Assembly (NCBI RefSeq): GCF_032884065.1
Contig: NC_088867.1
Span: 44,703,453 to 44,767,452 of the forward strand
From: Artemia franciscana
Taxonomy: Eukaryota; Arthropoda; Branchiopoda; Anostraca; Artemiidae
Direction: 5' to 3'
DNA: 64,000 nt
Part shown: positions 36,160 through 48,834 of the stretch, in pieces
Layout: every line of letters begins with the position of its first letter
How positions within the stretch are numbered: the first letter of the stretch is position 1
The notes under the pieces: model-generated
Told to the model about the DNA's origin: nothing
The model's input: only the letters and a program-made list of their open reading frames with translations
Databases searched by the model: none
Translations under genes and position numbers: made by a program

Positions 36160-36820
36160 CCTCCTCAATGAGCCTTTTCATCTTGGAAGGGTCAAAAGTA
36201 ATGAAATCTAGCTAGTTCTTCAAATGGTTTTCTTTTCGCTTCGAAATACCATGGTTAGAATAGACCTTGATATGAAGAGACTGCCACCCCCTCAACCCTG
36301 CTCTCTATGCTAATGTTTGCTCTACCCTCTCCCTTGCCCATCATGTTGATCTGAACACCCACATATGGAAAATCAAAAATTTACATCTCAAAATGTATTT
36401 TCGGGGTGTTAGACACCCCCCCTCTAAAAAAAAATTGTTGAACTTTCTTTAATTGCTTTTACGTACTTGTAATAGCTTAAAACGTTCCGTTTATGACCTA
36501 ATAACAAATGCTTTATGTAAACAATGGGCAAATTCTATAACTTACAACCGTTTCCCCAGGGGCTGTGGAGAATCATGTTATCCCCAGAGGTGTAGTTACT
36601 ACACCTTTCAACTATGCTGAATCAAATTTCTACATAAAATTTTGAGTGGATATCCTTGGGAAAAAAAGGGGTTTGGGAAGGAGATAGTTGCCCTCTAATC
36701 TCTTTGGTCGCTTAAAAAGGGGCACTAGTACTTCTGGTTTCCGCTTGAATGATCCCTCCCCCGATCTTTTAGGACTATTGGATTGATATGACCACCTCAC
36801 CTGGAGCCCATTCGTTCTAT
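36160..36820 (-). repeat. Dispersed repeat R1, partial copy 3
   Basis: It carries the interior blocks seen in the other copies: TATGTAAACAATGGGCAAATT, CAACTATGCTGAATCAAATTT, GGGAAGGAGATAGTTGCCCTC, then CTTAAAAAGGGGCACTAGTACTT and TTGATATGACCACC. It has two partial caps (GAGACTGCCGCCTCCTCAA near 36150-36170 and GAGACTGCCACCCCCTCAACCC near 36280). It is more diverged than copies 1 and 2. Confidence 0.65.
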
Positions 36821-37119
36821 CCCTCGTGCCTAGCCTGTCAACGTGACTGAGGTCTGAGACTTTCAACATTTAATAATTGTCTTGTAATAAATCCTAATTG
36901 TTGTCACTTCCCGTCAACTGGAAACAAGTTGCACCTTCCTCGTCATGCTTCCTTCATATTCTTGCTCATCCCCCCACCTACAAATCCCCAAGGTAAATCC
37001 TTTTCTTACCCTTCTTTTCTAGATCGTCACAATATTAAATTAAAACCCGACTAAGGAAATTCTCAAACTCATAAAGTCTCCCTGTCGCGATTCCCCTATC
37101 AGTTTGTTTTTCCTAAACT

Positions 37120-38365
37120 TTTAGTTACTAATGCTGAAACTCTTAATTATGAAAAGCTTACCGAAATCGAGGTGCTTTCAGAGTTGAATCTATTAGATAT
37201 TGTAGCTATTACTGAAGTACAGTCCCATGACCCAGGGTCCCTGCGCCTGACAAATTATTCAGAGTTTATTAAACTCCGTCCTTTATATTACCAACACGGA
37301 GAAAAGGTGGCAGTGTTTTGTTTTTTACTAAAAGTAACCTTTACCCAAAGGTTATTCGAGTCCCTAGTTTATCCGAGTATGATGAAATCCTCTGGCTAAG
37401 TGTTAGACCAAAAGTACTCCCTCTTCCATTTTATAGTATTGCAAAAGCTGTTTTCTATTACTCCCCAAATCCAAACGACTGGGGGAAATACCTCTCTTGA
37501 TGTTATTTAAGTAATATGTATAATTCTTACAGCCCTCCCTCAGCTTTGCCCCCATTAGGTGGGAGCTATCATCTTTTGATTCTTTTATCCACTCCTCAAA
37601 TTTTAAAGCATTTTTTCTCAATAACTTATGGCACTTATCGGTCTCTTCAGAATTCTGGTCTTCTTTCTTTTGGCATGTGACTGAAGATTGGTCTGATATT
37701 TATAGTTTAAAAAATCTTGATGAGAAAATGGCTACGTTCCGCAAAAAGCTAATTGATAAATATCAAGTTGTTTCCCATAAAAAAAATTAAAAGGCGCTTC
37801 AGTGATAAACCCTTTATTAACCAAACTATAAAACACTAATTAGAACCATATTGAAGCTTTTCAAAAATGGTAACCTGGATGAAGCCTATAAACTAAGAAA
37901 ATAAATTAAAAGGGAAATTCGTAGATTGGCCCGATCGTACTACAAAAATAAGATTGAAGAATTTTTCACTAATAAACCAAAAAATTGGTATTCCGAGGTC
38001 AAAAAGCTGTGTGGCAGGAGGCTTGAGCAGCTTAACTTCAATCTACCCGAGTCCCCTTATGTTACTGCCAATAATCTAAATAAATTCCTCGTTTTCGTTA
38101 TCTAGAGCCTTCCGGCATTGTCCGACCAATTACCAGCAGGAGCCCTATCCCCTTATTTTCCCACTGTTTCCCCATCTGAGATAGAAAAAAGAATTAAAAA
38201 ACTAAGAAAAACAAGTATTTATCCTTTGGATATCCCGTTTCTTCTTGTTAGTGCCTTCGGTGACTTCCTTTCTAGGCTCCTGTCCTTCCTGTTTAACGAG
38301 ATTACCGAGTCTTAGTGAATTCCAACAATTTGGAAACAGTGTTTCATAACCCCTTTGAAAAAGAA
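37120..38365 (+). pseudogene. LINE fragment: endonuclease to start of RT
   Basis: The plus-strand frame 37117-37330 reads LLVTNAETLNYEKL, then LNLLDIVAITEVQ, an APE-type endonuclease N-terminus (DIxAITE motif), and continues through GEKVAVF and YDEILWLSVRP after shifts. Later frames give ARTYYKNKIEEFFTNKPKNW and SEIEKRIKKLRKTS...PLDIPFL with LSFLFNEITES and IWKQCFITPLKK, the usual approach to the RT domain in CR1/Jockey-like LINEs. The element stops abruptly at ~38365, where R2 copy 2 begins. It is inactive. Confidence 0.75.
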
Positions 38366-38905
38366 CAAGAGCTAAGAGCTCATATGGCATTTTTGACGAA
38401 GTTGGAAGAGCCAAGAGCTCATATGGCATGAGCTCTAGCGAAATATTAAGAATCATATATTGATTTAAAAGGACAATTACAGGCTTAATGCCGGCCAAGA
38501 TTTAAAATAAGAGCTCTGAGACACGAGGTCTTTCTAAATATGTAAATTCATTAAAATCCGATCACCCACTCGTAAGTAAAAACTACCTCATTTTTCTAAT
38601 TTTTCCCTCTCCCTTCAGCCCTCCAGATGGTTGAATCGGGGAAAACGACTTTATCAAGTCAATTTGAGCAGGTCTCTGACACGCCTACCAATTTTCATCG
38701 TCCTAGCACGTCCAGAAGCACCTAATTCGCCAAAGAACTGGACCCCCCCCCCTAACTCCCCCAAAGAGAGCGGATCCAGTCCGGTTACGTCAATCACGTA
38801 TCTACTACATTTGCTTATTATACCCACCAAATTTCAACCCGATCTCTCCACTCTAAGCGTTTTCCAAGATTTTTGGTTTCCCCCTCAAACTCCTCTCAAT
38901 GTGAA
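38366..38905 (-). repeat. Long-period repeat R2, copy 2 (short)
   Basis: Starts AAGAGCTAAGAGCTCATATGG and follows copy 1 closely through GAGCTCTGAGACACGAGGT, ATTCATTAAAATCCGATCACCC and CCACTCTAAGCGTTTTCCAAG, ending near 38905. It has the same orientation as copy 1 and is fused directly to the truncated LINE on its left. Confidence 0.75.
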
Positions 38906-39410
38906 AAGTTGAATCTATCCAAAAAGAGCCTTGCGAGTAATTTTCAAAGAAGGCAAGGTGGCATAATCTCTGCTCCTAGAAAAAGCTAGTTTGGAAGCCC
39001 TTGGGCGAAGGAGGGTTTCGTTGTGCCTTCGTTTTGCAAAAAAAAAAAAATGCAATAACAAGCCCTTTTTGGAGGGCAATTATTTTCCCCAAACGTCACT
39101 TCCCATCCAGATTACGGCCACCTCAAGCTGTTTCTGAGCCCATCCTTATTTTGTCCCCCATTCGCTGCGTTACTTACAGATATGAAAAAACTTTTGTCCC
39201 CTTCATCACAGAAAAAATGAATAAAAATCCCACTAGTTTCTCCTTCTGTAGTTTCCCTTTTAATTTTAGTACATTTTATATTTCGTTCTTTTTTTGTTTT
39301 TATTCACTTATTTTTGTCCCTTCCCTTTTTGACCAGTTTTTATTTTTTAAACTGTTTTATTGACTTTATGCTGAAGAATTATTGCCACTTTTTTAGTGTC
39401 CCTTTTAATT

Positions 39411-39533
<123 letters not shown>

Positions 39534-39559
39534 TGTTCTTTGTTGTGTTTATTCGCTTA

Positions 39560-40790
39560 TTTTGCCCCCCCCCCTTTCCCCTTTTTTGATGTCTCTTTTA
39601 ATTCTTTTTCTGAGTTGTATTTGTTTAAGTTTAGCTTGACCAGTTTTTATGGCACTTGATATTAACCAAGTGACATATAGCGATCGCAAATTCTGTCGGT
39701 CTGTCTGTCCTGGTTTTGCTACTTTAGGCACTTCCAGGTAAGCTAGGACGATGAAATTTGGCAGGCGTATCAGCAACCGGACCAGATTAAATTATAAATA
39801 GTCGTTTTCCCTATTTCACCATCTTGGGCGCGATTAATTCGGAAAAAAATAGAAAAAATGAAGAGTTTTTAACTTACGAACGGGTGATGGGATCTTAATA
39901 AAATTTGATGTTTGGAAAGACATTGTGTCTCAGAGCTCTTAGTTTAAATCCCGACCAGATCCGGTGACATTGGGGGCAGTTGGAGGGAGGGAACCTATAA
40001 TTTTGGAAAACGGTTAGAGTGGAGGGGTCGGGATGAAACTTGGTGGGAAAAATAAGCAGAAGTTCTAGATACGTGATTGACATAACCGGAACGGATCTGC
40101 TCTTTTTTTGGGTATTGGGGGGAGGGTTAATTCTGAAAAATTAGAAAAAAATGAGGAATTTTTAACTTACGAAGGAGTGATAGGATCTTAATGAAATTTG
40201 AAGTTTGGAAGGATATCGTGTCTCAGAGCTCTTATTTTAAATCCCGACTGGATCCTGTGACATTGGGGGGAATTGAGGGGGCACCTAAAATCTTGGAAAA
40301 CGCTTAGAGTGGAGGAATCGGGATGAAAATTGGTGGGAAAAATAGGCACAAGTCCTAGATACGTGATTGACATAACCGGAACGGATTCGCTCTCTTTGGG
40401 GGAGTTTTTTTTAATTCTGAAAAATTAGAAAAAATGAGGCATTTTAACTCACGAAGGAGTGATCGGATCTTAATGAAATTTGATGTTTGGAAGGATATCG
40501 TCTCTTGGAGCTCTTATTTTAAATCCCGACTGGATCCTGTGACATTGGGGGGAATTGAGGGGGAACCTAAAATCTTGGAAAACGCTTAGAGTGGAGGGAT
40601 CGGAAGGAAACTTGACGGGAAAAGTAATTATAAGTCCTAGATACATGATTGACATAACCGGAACGAATCCGTTCTCTTTGGGGGACCTGAGGGGAGGAGG
40701 GTTAATTACGAAAAATTAGAAAAACGAGGTATTTTTAACTTACAAAGGAGATCGGATCTTAATGAAATTATACAGCCCGTTAGCGAAATT
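39560..40790 (+). repeat. Long-period repeat R2, copy 3 (four units)
   Basis: After a leader with TTTTATGGCACTTGATATTAACC and GTCGGTCTGTCTGTCC come four unit starts (GATCTTAATRAAATTTG) near 39890, 40180, 40465 and 40755, i.e. a period of ~282-292 bp. Each unit carries GAGCTCTTA.TTTAAATCCCGAC, TTGGAAAACG.TTAGAGTGGAGG and TAGATACGTGATTGACATAACC. Minus-strand frames of 61-62 codons recur once per unit with nearly the same translation, which reflects the repeat rather than a gene. Confidence 0.85.
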
Positions 40791-41109
40791 TACAGTCCTG
40801 CGAAATTTTTAATACGTTTTGAAAGGCTTTAAAATTACTAAACAAATAATGAAAATGGAAGAAAAAAAAAGAAAGAGAACTTAAAAGTGGCTAACAATTT
40901 GAATCCCATCAGGGACAAAGAAAAAAAACATAAAGTGGATAAAGAAAATAACTATAGGAGCTTTAAATTTATCGTCATATAACAGAGTGCTAAAAATGAA
41001 TTATCTTTTGATGGTTTGAAGAGTTCGATATCTCCCTCATTATTTAATTTGTATTGTTTTTTGTTGTTTTTTTTTATATCAAAAGATTTATATTTTTACT
41101 TTCTTTTAG

Positions 41110-42300
41110 TGGACCTGTGTGCACGACATCCAAACCTTATCAAAGCCTCCAAAGTGTGGAAAGAGAAGCAGAGAATTTGATGACGGTGACGATCAGGATC
41201 GATCCAAACGGTCAGCCCATTCAGCATCAGATATATTTAGAGATACCATCCCTGAACCTGTATTGAGAACTGGACCTGAGTTGGGAAGCTCTGTATCCCT
41301 TATCGACGAGACTGCAAGTGATAGTGACGAGAATGACATTTTCAGCTCACCTAATGACCTTGAGGATGCTATCAGCAGAATGAGTGACGACTCATCGGGC
41401 CTTCAAGGATCTTTGGTTATCAGGTATAATGGCGATGAGCGGTCATTTGGTGGTGAATCTAATAGTACTCGGTATAGGTTTACTTTGCATAGCGCAGAAA
41501 ACGCCTCGAATCCAGTGAGTCACTCATCACCTAATAGTTCTAGAGGTAGTATTCATCTTGAATCCCCAGGTGGACCTGTTTCTGATACAAATCAGAGAGG
41601 TAATCTTTTCGGACGAGGGTTTCAAGTTCGTATAAGAGCACCTCTAACGTTAGAAGAAAGAGCTGATGGCCCAATTGAATTTCGGTTAAGAAGCTCAGGT
41701 GACCCTGAACCGACTAGAGATTTGGAAGTTCATTTGCCTAATTTGGAGTATCTTGAGGCACTTCAAGCGATCCGCAGCAGAAGAAGTAGAATGAGAGACG
41801 ACCGCAGTAGATTCAGTCGCAGACCTAGCCAGCGTCAAATTGAAATGATAGATTTATCTGGTGCATCAACATCTGCGGTTTTTGTTCAAGCTGCAACTAA
41901 TTTTGCCGCGAGGACAGCCATGTATCAGCATTCAGTTGAACGTAGACCAAGTCAAAACTACGATCTAGGGATTCACAAAAATACAACTAGGCTGACGCAT
42001 TATCTAGAAGAGCCTAATGTTGGTCGTGGATTCATCAAAGAGCTGTGTTTTTCGAACGACGGTCGGGTTGTTGCCTCACCATTTGGTTATGGTGTGCGAT
42101 TGCTAGCATTTGATAAGGACTGTTCTGAAATGTCTCACAGCCTAGAGGGCTGGAATCAGCTACCTGTAAAGCTTAGAGAAATTTCTGGCAGTGTTTGTCA
42201 TACTAATGTGGTTGTTTCCACTCAATTTTCACCTATTCATTGTATGCTAGTTTCAGGATGTTTGAATGGAAAGATTGTCTGGCATCAGCCTATTATGTAG
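41110..42300 (+). CDS. DCAF10: DCAF10 last coding exon
   Basis: The acceptor is ttcttttag|TGG; phase 0, 396 codons plus TAG at 42298-42300. It opens with WTCVHDIQT, the end of the conserved middle region. A long low-complexity linker follows (residues ~313-596), rich in Ser, Arg, Asp, Glu and Asn and probably disordered. From ~597 the conserved end returns: RLTHYLEEPNVGRGFIKELC, FSNDGRVVASPFGYGVRLLA, FDKDCSEM, then VVVSTQFSPIHCMLVSGCLN and GKIVWHQPIM. This forms the last WD40 blades, as in RLTHYIEEANVGRGYIKELCF of vertebrate DCAF10. The vertebrate protein has only a short stretch where this linker stands. Confidence 0.95.
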   Translation, partial: WTCVHDIQTLSKPPKCGKRSREFDDGDDQDRSKRSAHSASDIFRDTIPEPVLRTGPELGSSVSLIDETASDSDENDIFSSPNDLEDAISRMSDDSSGLQGSLVIRYNGDERSFGGESNSTRYRFTLHSAENASNPVSHSSPNSSRGSIHLESPGGPVSDTNQRGNLFGRGFQVRIRAPLTLEERADGPIEFRLRSSGDPEPTRDLEVHLPNLEYLEALQAIRSRRSRMRDDRSRFSRRPSQRQIEMIDLSGASTSAVFVQAATNFAARTAMYQHSVERRPSQNYDLGIHKNTTRLTHYLEEPNVGRGFIKELCFSNDGRVVASPFGYGVRLLAFDKDCSEMSHSLEGWNQLPVKLREISGSVCHTNVVVSTQFSPIHCMLVSGCLNGKIVWHQPIM

Positions 42301-42810
42301 ACCTTTCTTTTCTTTTTTTTTAGTTTTTGAATTGCTGCGATTGATTTAGATCCCTGTCTTTGTTTTCATTGTGACATGATTTAAATGCTTTAAAATAGTT
42401 AGTTAGGAAAATAAATTCAAAGCTGGTGGGAGGGGAAATGCTCATTAAAGTACACAGTTGCATCACTTTTTCTAATTCATTGCATCTATGTTTTTATTAT
42501 TATTATAATTATTTTGTCATATTTTTTTCCTAATTTTTTCTTGCTTTGGAAACAGTTTTGATTCTCCCGTTCTGTTTAATTTCCAACAAAATCTTGTCAG
42601 GTCCAGTTTATACCCTTCTTCCTATTTTCTTCATAGTTTTTTTTTCTGCTCTTTACTTTCTTTCTTTCTTCTTTTTTTTTATTGTAACACATTTTAATTG
42701 CTCCAAAAGATTTAGATAGGAACATAAATTCAAAAGCTGGTCAGGTGGAAAATGCTTGTTGAAGTACACAGTTACATCACCTTTTCTAATGCATTATATT
42801 TATGCTTTTT
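42300..42810 (+). repeat. Tandem duplication in and after the DCAF10 3' UTR
   Basis: 42350-42495 and about 42665-42810 align: both carry TTTTCATTGTGACA / TTTTATTGTAACA, then AAATTCAAAGCTGG / AAATTCAAAAGCTGG, then AAGTACACAGTTGCATCAC / AAGTACACAGTTACATCAC. The offset is ~305 bp. Copies are moderately diverged. Confidence 0.75.
42410..42415 (+). terminator. Candidate DCAF10 poly(A) signal AATAAA
   Basis: AATAAA lies 110 nt after the stop codon. In the tandem copy of this stretch the hexamer is changed to CATAAA. Other AT-rich signals exist further on, so the true 3' end is not fixed. Confidence 0.4.
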
Positions 42811-45800
42811 TAGCCTTGTTTTTAGGGGTGGCGTTGTAATTTTAGTTATAAATGTTTTGTATTAGGTGAAAGTGATTATACTGACCTGAAGACCTAACCA
42901 CTATATAGTAATAACGTGAATGGAGCTAGTTAAATGCTCTTCATGGTAAACAGTGTATAGGTTTTTTATTCCATTGCTATTTCTCTTAGAAAACTTAAAA
43001 AAATGGACTTGTAAATTGTTTTAAAAATGCAGATAAAAAGACCATTAAACCTCCAATTATTAAAGTTCTGTTGATAATTTTTTGCGCCGGTTTGAGCATC
43101 AGGAGGGGATGGGGCTATGACATTCAGCTCTGTTGCTGATCGAGAGACAAACAATTTTAAATGCGAGACAGAATCGGATAATTGAAAACATATCTTAATG
43201 ACCTATCTTAATTAGTAAAAGTGATTTGACATTTCTATTTCATTTTTGTCATCTTTTTATTCTTAAATCGCTACCACTTTACAAGAAAAATAATCTCGTA
43301 TTTTGGCCTATCTAATATTTTTTTCTCTTTTGACTATCGGAAATCCATTAAGTAGTCAAAATGGTGTCCGTAAGTGTAAATTATCTTTATTTTTTGTCGA
43401 GGGGGAAAGCAAAAAATCTTTTTTTAATGTTTAATCTTGGTTGGGAGTGAGTATAGTAACCTGCATAGGAGGGGGGATGGGTGGGAGGTCCGTCTGCCTA
43501 ATTTAACAGCTGAGTTCAGTGATTTAACTCAGCTTGAAGCAGTAAAATGGTCTAATATTTTGGAAATTGGAAGAAGGGGGAGGGGCACGAAATTTAAACT
43601 GAAAGAACAAATGTCCGAAAATTATTTGTTATGATAGCTGTTTTTTCAACAGTTTATACTTTGTTTTATTTATCCAATCTATATACCTTGATGAAGATTT
43701 TTGGGCAAAAGTCGTTAACAGTTTAGAAATTTTTAATTAAATTTTTATTTTTTATGATTACGTTTATTGTATTGTTCGTTTGCTTTTTGTTTTGTTTTTT
43801 TACTGCTAAAATTGGTAAAATTTATATTATTTTAAATAATTTGCTATTGATAATTGAATAGTAATTTATAATATTTTATTTAAAGTATATATAAAACTCG
43901 TCAGCCAAAAATGTTTGGTGTTGTAACATATTACCTTTTTATTTTTATAAGTTAATATACTGCCCTAATAAGGAAAAATGCAAGAATAGATTTATATATT
44001 TTGGTTATTATCTATTACTATTTATCATTTCATATTTGTTTCTTTCTGTCATCTTTGGAGATGGGCAATCTGTGTGGCTTCCAAAATTGTGGCTGGAGTA
44101 AAAAATCTTTTTTTATGGACCTGGCCTCGGGAAAATCCATGGGATGGTCAAAATGTTGTTTTGCGCTATTAATGAGTAGTTGAGCTGTTGCAAATCAGTA
44201 GGCGTTATGTTACATGATATACATCTTTGAGAGAGCGGAAAATCTGAACTAAGCTTTTGGGTCTTTTTTTACTGTTATCAAAGACCAGGTGTTCATTCAA
44301 GAAATCTATTTTTTAGGGAGCCAAGATACAAAAGACTCATTTTGATATCAAAAGATCCATTCTCTGCTATTTCCTCGCGTGAGAACAAGGGAATATAATA
44401 TGTTTCTATAAACGAAAAAAGAAAAACATCTTGGAGTACCAAACAGTATAACAAAACACTTCTGATAGAATGGCCGAAAAAATTTTGATGGTTTTACTTT
44501 TGATAGAATGTTTTGAATTCATCTTCATCATTTATTTTTTGATACTAAATATAACATAAACAATAACATAAACGGACGGAAAAAGTAAAAAAACAGGGTC
44601 CCTAGAAGGAAGCTTGTGGAGGGGTCAATGTATAAAACTACAAACTGACAACACACACACACAAACTGACAACTCAAACAAGTCTGAGGGAGTAATAATC
44701 GCATTTTGTGAATATCTGATAACGCCTTTTGAATGATCGCAGTTGATCAATTGCATGTTCGCTTTAACTAATACCTTTGTAAGATGACAGTATTTTTATA
44801 TCATCTACGAGCAAGTTAGCCAAAACACTAAGCTATTATATGCAAATAGTGAGAACAATAGACATTCTCTGTATTGTGTTTTGTATGCAAAGTGTTCTTA
44901 CTGTGGAAGTCATTATAGCAGCCTTTTCTACGTAGGTGACTAATGCATGAAAATGCTTAGTCTGCTTCTTTAAATTTTACATGATGATCAAAGACGTTTT
45001 CATACATTTCATAGGGAATAGTTTTTTCCCTCTTTGTTTTGTGTTTTTTTGGGAGGGGGAGGGTAATTTAAAATTGGGGAAAATATGCCATGGGTACATA
45101 GTCGTGTTTTGAGCATCAGTTTTCTCAGGTATAAATGTGGTCATTCAACTTCTTAAAATTTTCCATGACTGCAAGATAAAATCTTTAAGCATTCGCTACG
45201 AAGTTTTTTTTTCCCTTCAGGAATTTAAAATAAAAAAAATTATGTTTAAAAGCTACTGTGTACTGTTAAAAAATGTTTTTTTTTGTTTTTTTTTTTTGCG
45301 GATAAAGGGCCTTAAATTATAGCCGGTATTATTTGAGCCGCGTAAACTGAAATGCTACGTAATGAAGTCTGGCTATGTCCCTCCCAATCTCTTATGATTA
45401 AAACACAACTACGCAATAGTGATAAATGGCTAAAAAAGAATAAGGTCTCATGGAAGGGATCTTGTCAACGAATTTTTTTAGGGGGGGGGGGTGAACGCCT
45501 CCATATGATGCTACAGGGATAGATAACCGTGTTTGAAAATTGGCATGACATAGAATGCTGTGTATAGCTTTGCTTAGGATCGTGCTAGGACTTTTCTTAG
45601 GCTAAATATCTCGAAACACATATCCTCTGCCAATCAGAGAAGGTTCTCACGATTTCTCCTCTGAGATATCCCTGTACTGTCCTTACAGAATATCCCTTTT
45701 CTCTTTCTGGATCCAGGCTTTCGTTCAAATATCTTTGGGTCCAGGTTTTATTACAATACTGTTGGAGACTGTATTGTTGCGTCATTGGAAGTTCATTTTT

Positions 45801-47709
45801 TGTCATTTTTTTTTTCCTTGTGTGCTAACCTGCCAAAAATTGGATAATTCGATTTTAATTTTGACTTCTTGTTATTTTTAAAAATTAAATTCGCGAAATG
45901 ATTGGATATAATTATGCAAAATGCATCCAAACCAGAACTCTAAAAGAAGGAACAATGTGACGAGAATGATCCCAAGATAATTTTGCAGTTATTCCTAAAA
46001 TATTCAAATTATGTAATTTAAAACAACTAATTTTTTTAGGTTTTTTTTGCTTATTTTGAAATATTGAACGATGTCAAGGGTTTCTGCAAATTCTTCATTA
46101 AGGCTTCTCTGGGTTTATAAAATAGATATTTAGTTCTTGTAGGTTTGGCTCAAGTTTTCCTCATGCAAACCCTAAAAACAGAAAAGACATTACAGTTTTA
46201 ATTAGGACAATAAGGCGGCCCATCAAAACGACCATCATGCCGCCCAATAAGTAAAAAAAAATACGATTTCAGATAAATTATGTGAAGGAAATAAATTTCT
46301 AGCATAATACACAATAAAATCGAATCTTTTAGAAAAAGGAAATAGATTCTTGTCACTTAGATAATTTTGTGTTTCTTTTTAACTAGGAAGGAATGCCATA
46401 TTTCTGATAATTTGGTACACCTCTGGAAACCTAGACGAAACTTTAAAAGCTCGAAACCTCGATATACAAACCTAAATGATTGCGACTGTAATCCCATGAC
46501 GGGAACAATCATTCAGTTTTTGTTGCTGATATCTGCAAATTGGACTTTATATTTCCCTAATGGGACAAATTCCCTTATTGGGGCTTATTTGGATATATTA
46601 TACATATAGCGTTTTTTAATTATTGGATTTGCTTCTTTTCTGCGAAAACTCTTCTAGTTTTTGGTAATCATCTTTTTTTTATAATAATTTAAATGGTGTC
46701 ATATTGGTGAAAATTTTTATTCTTAGAACTTTCAAAATTTTCAAAATCGAGGCTTTAATTTGAAACATCTGATGAGTGGGGTATCATCCCATTTGATGGG
46801 TATAAATATTTCATTTTTGTAGCTGGTATCTTCAATCTGATTTTTCTATTCGTGGTTTATTTAGATTGGATTTTTTTTCATATCAGTGAAATTCAACAAC
46901 TTCAACGGTTTGTATAACTGCATTGCGAAAAGTACGAAGTGTGTTTTTTTTGCAATGATTTTAGTTTTATCCGGTGGAAACTCGGTGTTATATATATAAT
47001 TTTTTTTTCTTCGTAAACTGTTATTTGAAATTTATGTTTATTTTTTTGCTATTTACTTTTTTATAGTGGTTTCACGAAGTCTTGTACCATGATGCTTATA
47101 TTATAGACGTATTTATAACGCAATACTGACTTGTATTATTTTTTGAAGAGTTACTGGTCAGATAGAAGAGTTATGTTAAATAGCGGAAGTTTAGGCTTGT
47201 GGAAAAAGCCATCTATCCTATGAACATATATAAAATCATATTTTAGTCAATCTTGCGGCTAGTTCAACTTCTTTTAATTAAAAAATTAAGGAGTAATTCA
47301 AATATCTATTTTTGAATGTTGTTAGTTAATTCATGTTGGGGCATTACTTTTGAGAAGTGACAATGTTTATGCAACATCTATATAATTGAACCTCTATATA
47401 CATCTCTATTAACGTCTAACTTTTAACTGACTCATCAGATTTGAAGATAAAAACCTCAATACAATCTCATTGTAATCGAAATCTTTCTGTATTTCAGTAA
47501 AATTGTGGGATAAACCTCTAAATTGTTATTGCTGCTTCAAATCTGATAAAGGCAATTCAAAGATGTATACCCCTGAAGGAACATACAAATGGGACAAACC
47601 CAAATATGTAATTTTCTAAGTCTCTTGACGCTTTTTCTTCATAATATCAAAGAATTATAAAATATTTTTTATTAAAAAAAAAGTAGAATCCTGCATTTGA
47701 CTAGTAACA
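42811..47709. other. No gene recognised
   Basis: Nearly 5 kb of AT-rich DNA with poly-T and poly-G runs. Short open frames (43437-43634, 45597-45806, 46367-46609) have no known motif. No RNA gene or complete mobile element was recognised. Confidence 0.5.
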
Positions 47710-48195
47710 GTTTGTGCAGAAACATGCAGTTGTTATTATGTGGATGTAGATGTGCTTGTGCATATGCAGATGTGCAGTTGTTATTATTAAATATGAAGAT
47801 TATGCATAATCTCTGCTACACTCGCCATTAGTTGACCAAGGACGAGTATTATTGATAATTGTTTGTGCAGAAACAAAATGCAGATGTCCAGATGATAGAA
47901 CGAAATATGAAATTATGCATTACTTCTGCTGCAGCCGCCAGCAGTTGACCAAGAACAAGTCCGATTGATAATAGTTTGTGCAGAAGCTTCTGCAAATGTG
48001 CAGTTATTAAAATGAAATATAAAGGTTATGCATTATCTCTGCTACACTCGCCAATAGTTGACCAAGGACGAGTCCTTTCGATAATTGTTTGTGTAGATGT
48101 TCAGATGATGGAACGAAATATGGAATTTTGCATTACCTGTGCTGCACTTGCCAGCAGTTAAAAAAGAATTAGTCCGATCGATAATAGTTTGTCAA
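47710..48195 (+). repeat. Higher-order tandem repeat, ~110-bp units in A-B pairs
   Basis: Units begin at GTTTGTG near 47710, 47861, 47974 and 48087, with a start of another at 48187. Two alternating types are visible. One carries TGCATAATCTCTGCTACACTC and TTGACCAAGGACGAGT; the other carries AGATGATRGAACGAAATATG, TGCTGCA.CCGCCAGCAGTT and AAGAACAAGTCCGAT. The first unit is longer (~151 bp). The pattern A-B-A-B implies that a dimer of ~225 bp was amplified. Confidence 0.8.
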
Positions 48196-48834
48196 TCGTT
48201 TTTCGAGTATATTTAACTAAACCCTGGATTAACTGCTGTCAAACTTAAGGCCGTGATTAAGTGAACTGATGGAACTCGAAAATCCCATGTTAAATTGAAA
48301 ATTTATATTTAAAAAGTACTCAAGTATTCATTGGCGGAAGATTCCGCTTTTAATATCAGGCCATAGCTTCTTGAAGATGCTACAAAATGTTTGCAAGGAT
48401 TTTGCTCTATTTCCCCTAATTGCTTAGAAACCTTAGAAAATATCTAGGTCTTTTTCACAAGTGTACTCTATGAAGGATATTGCTTTTAGAACAAATCGGT
48501 ACTATCATGAGCAGAAGACAATAACCTGTAAGATGATTGGAGCCATTTTTCGATGTATTTTCCTGTTTTCTAATAGTACCATAGAATATTTTCAGCTACC
48601 TGAAATTTTTACAAGTCGGTTGCCAGAAAAAATCGTTTCAGATCGCCGATAATACCCCCTAGAGACCAGAATTACAAGCTGGTATAATCAGCTGCTTGTT
48701 AATAGAGTGTGAAATTTTCATATATTATTTCAAATCAATGAAGAAACCTAGAAGTGAGGAATAGTCAGGAGCCTTCAGTAAATTTGTGCACACAAAGCCG
48801 AAATCATGGGGGAAATTAAAAGAATCGCATTTTA
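48196..48834. other. No gene recognised
   Basis: AT-rich sequence between repeats. The frame at 48461-48652 has no known motif. Confidence 0.5.

Noticed and set aside
40188-40655. Repeated 61-codon minus-strand frames as a possible protein family
   Set aside because: They recur with the R2 unit period and change where the unit changes; they have no start context and no known domain. Kept as a repeat.
43437-43634. Possible duplicate of part of the last DCAF10 exon (VRLPNL...LEAV resembles VHLPNLEYLEAL)
   Set aside because: Similarity is limited to a few residues and nucleotide similarity does not extend beyond; treated as chance.
47976-48161. 61-codon frame with several Cys
   Set aside because: Lies across tandem repeat units and does not recur in the same form in the neighbouring units.
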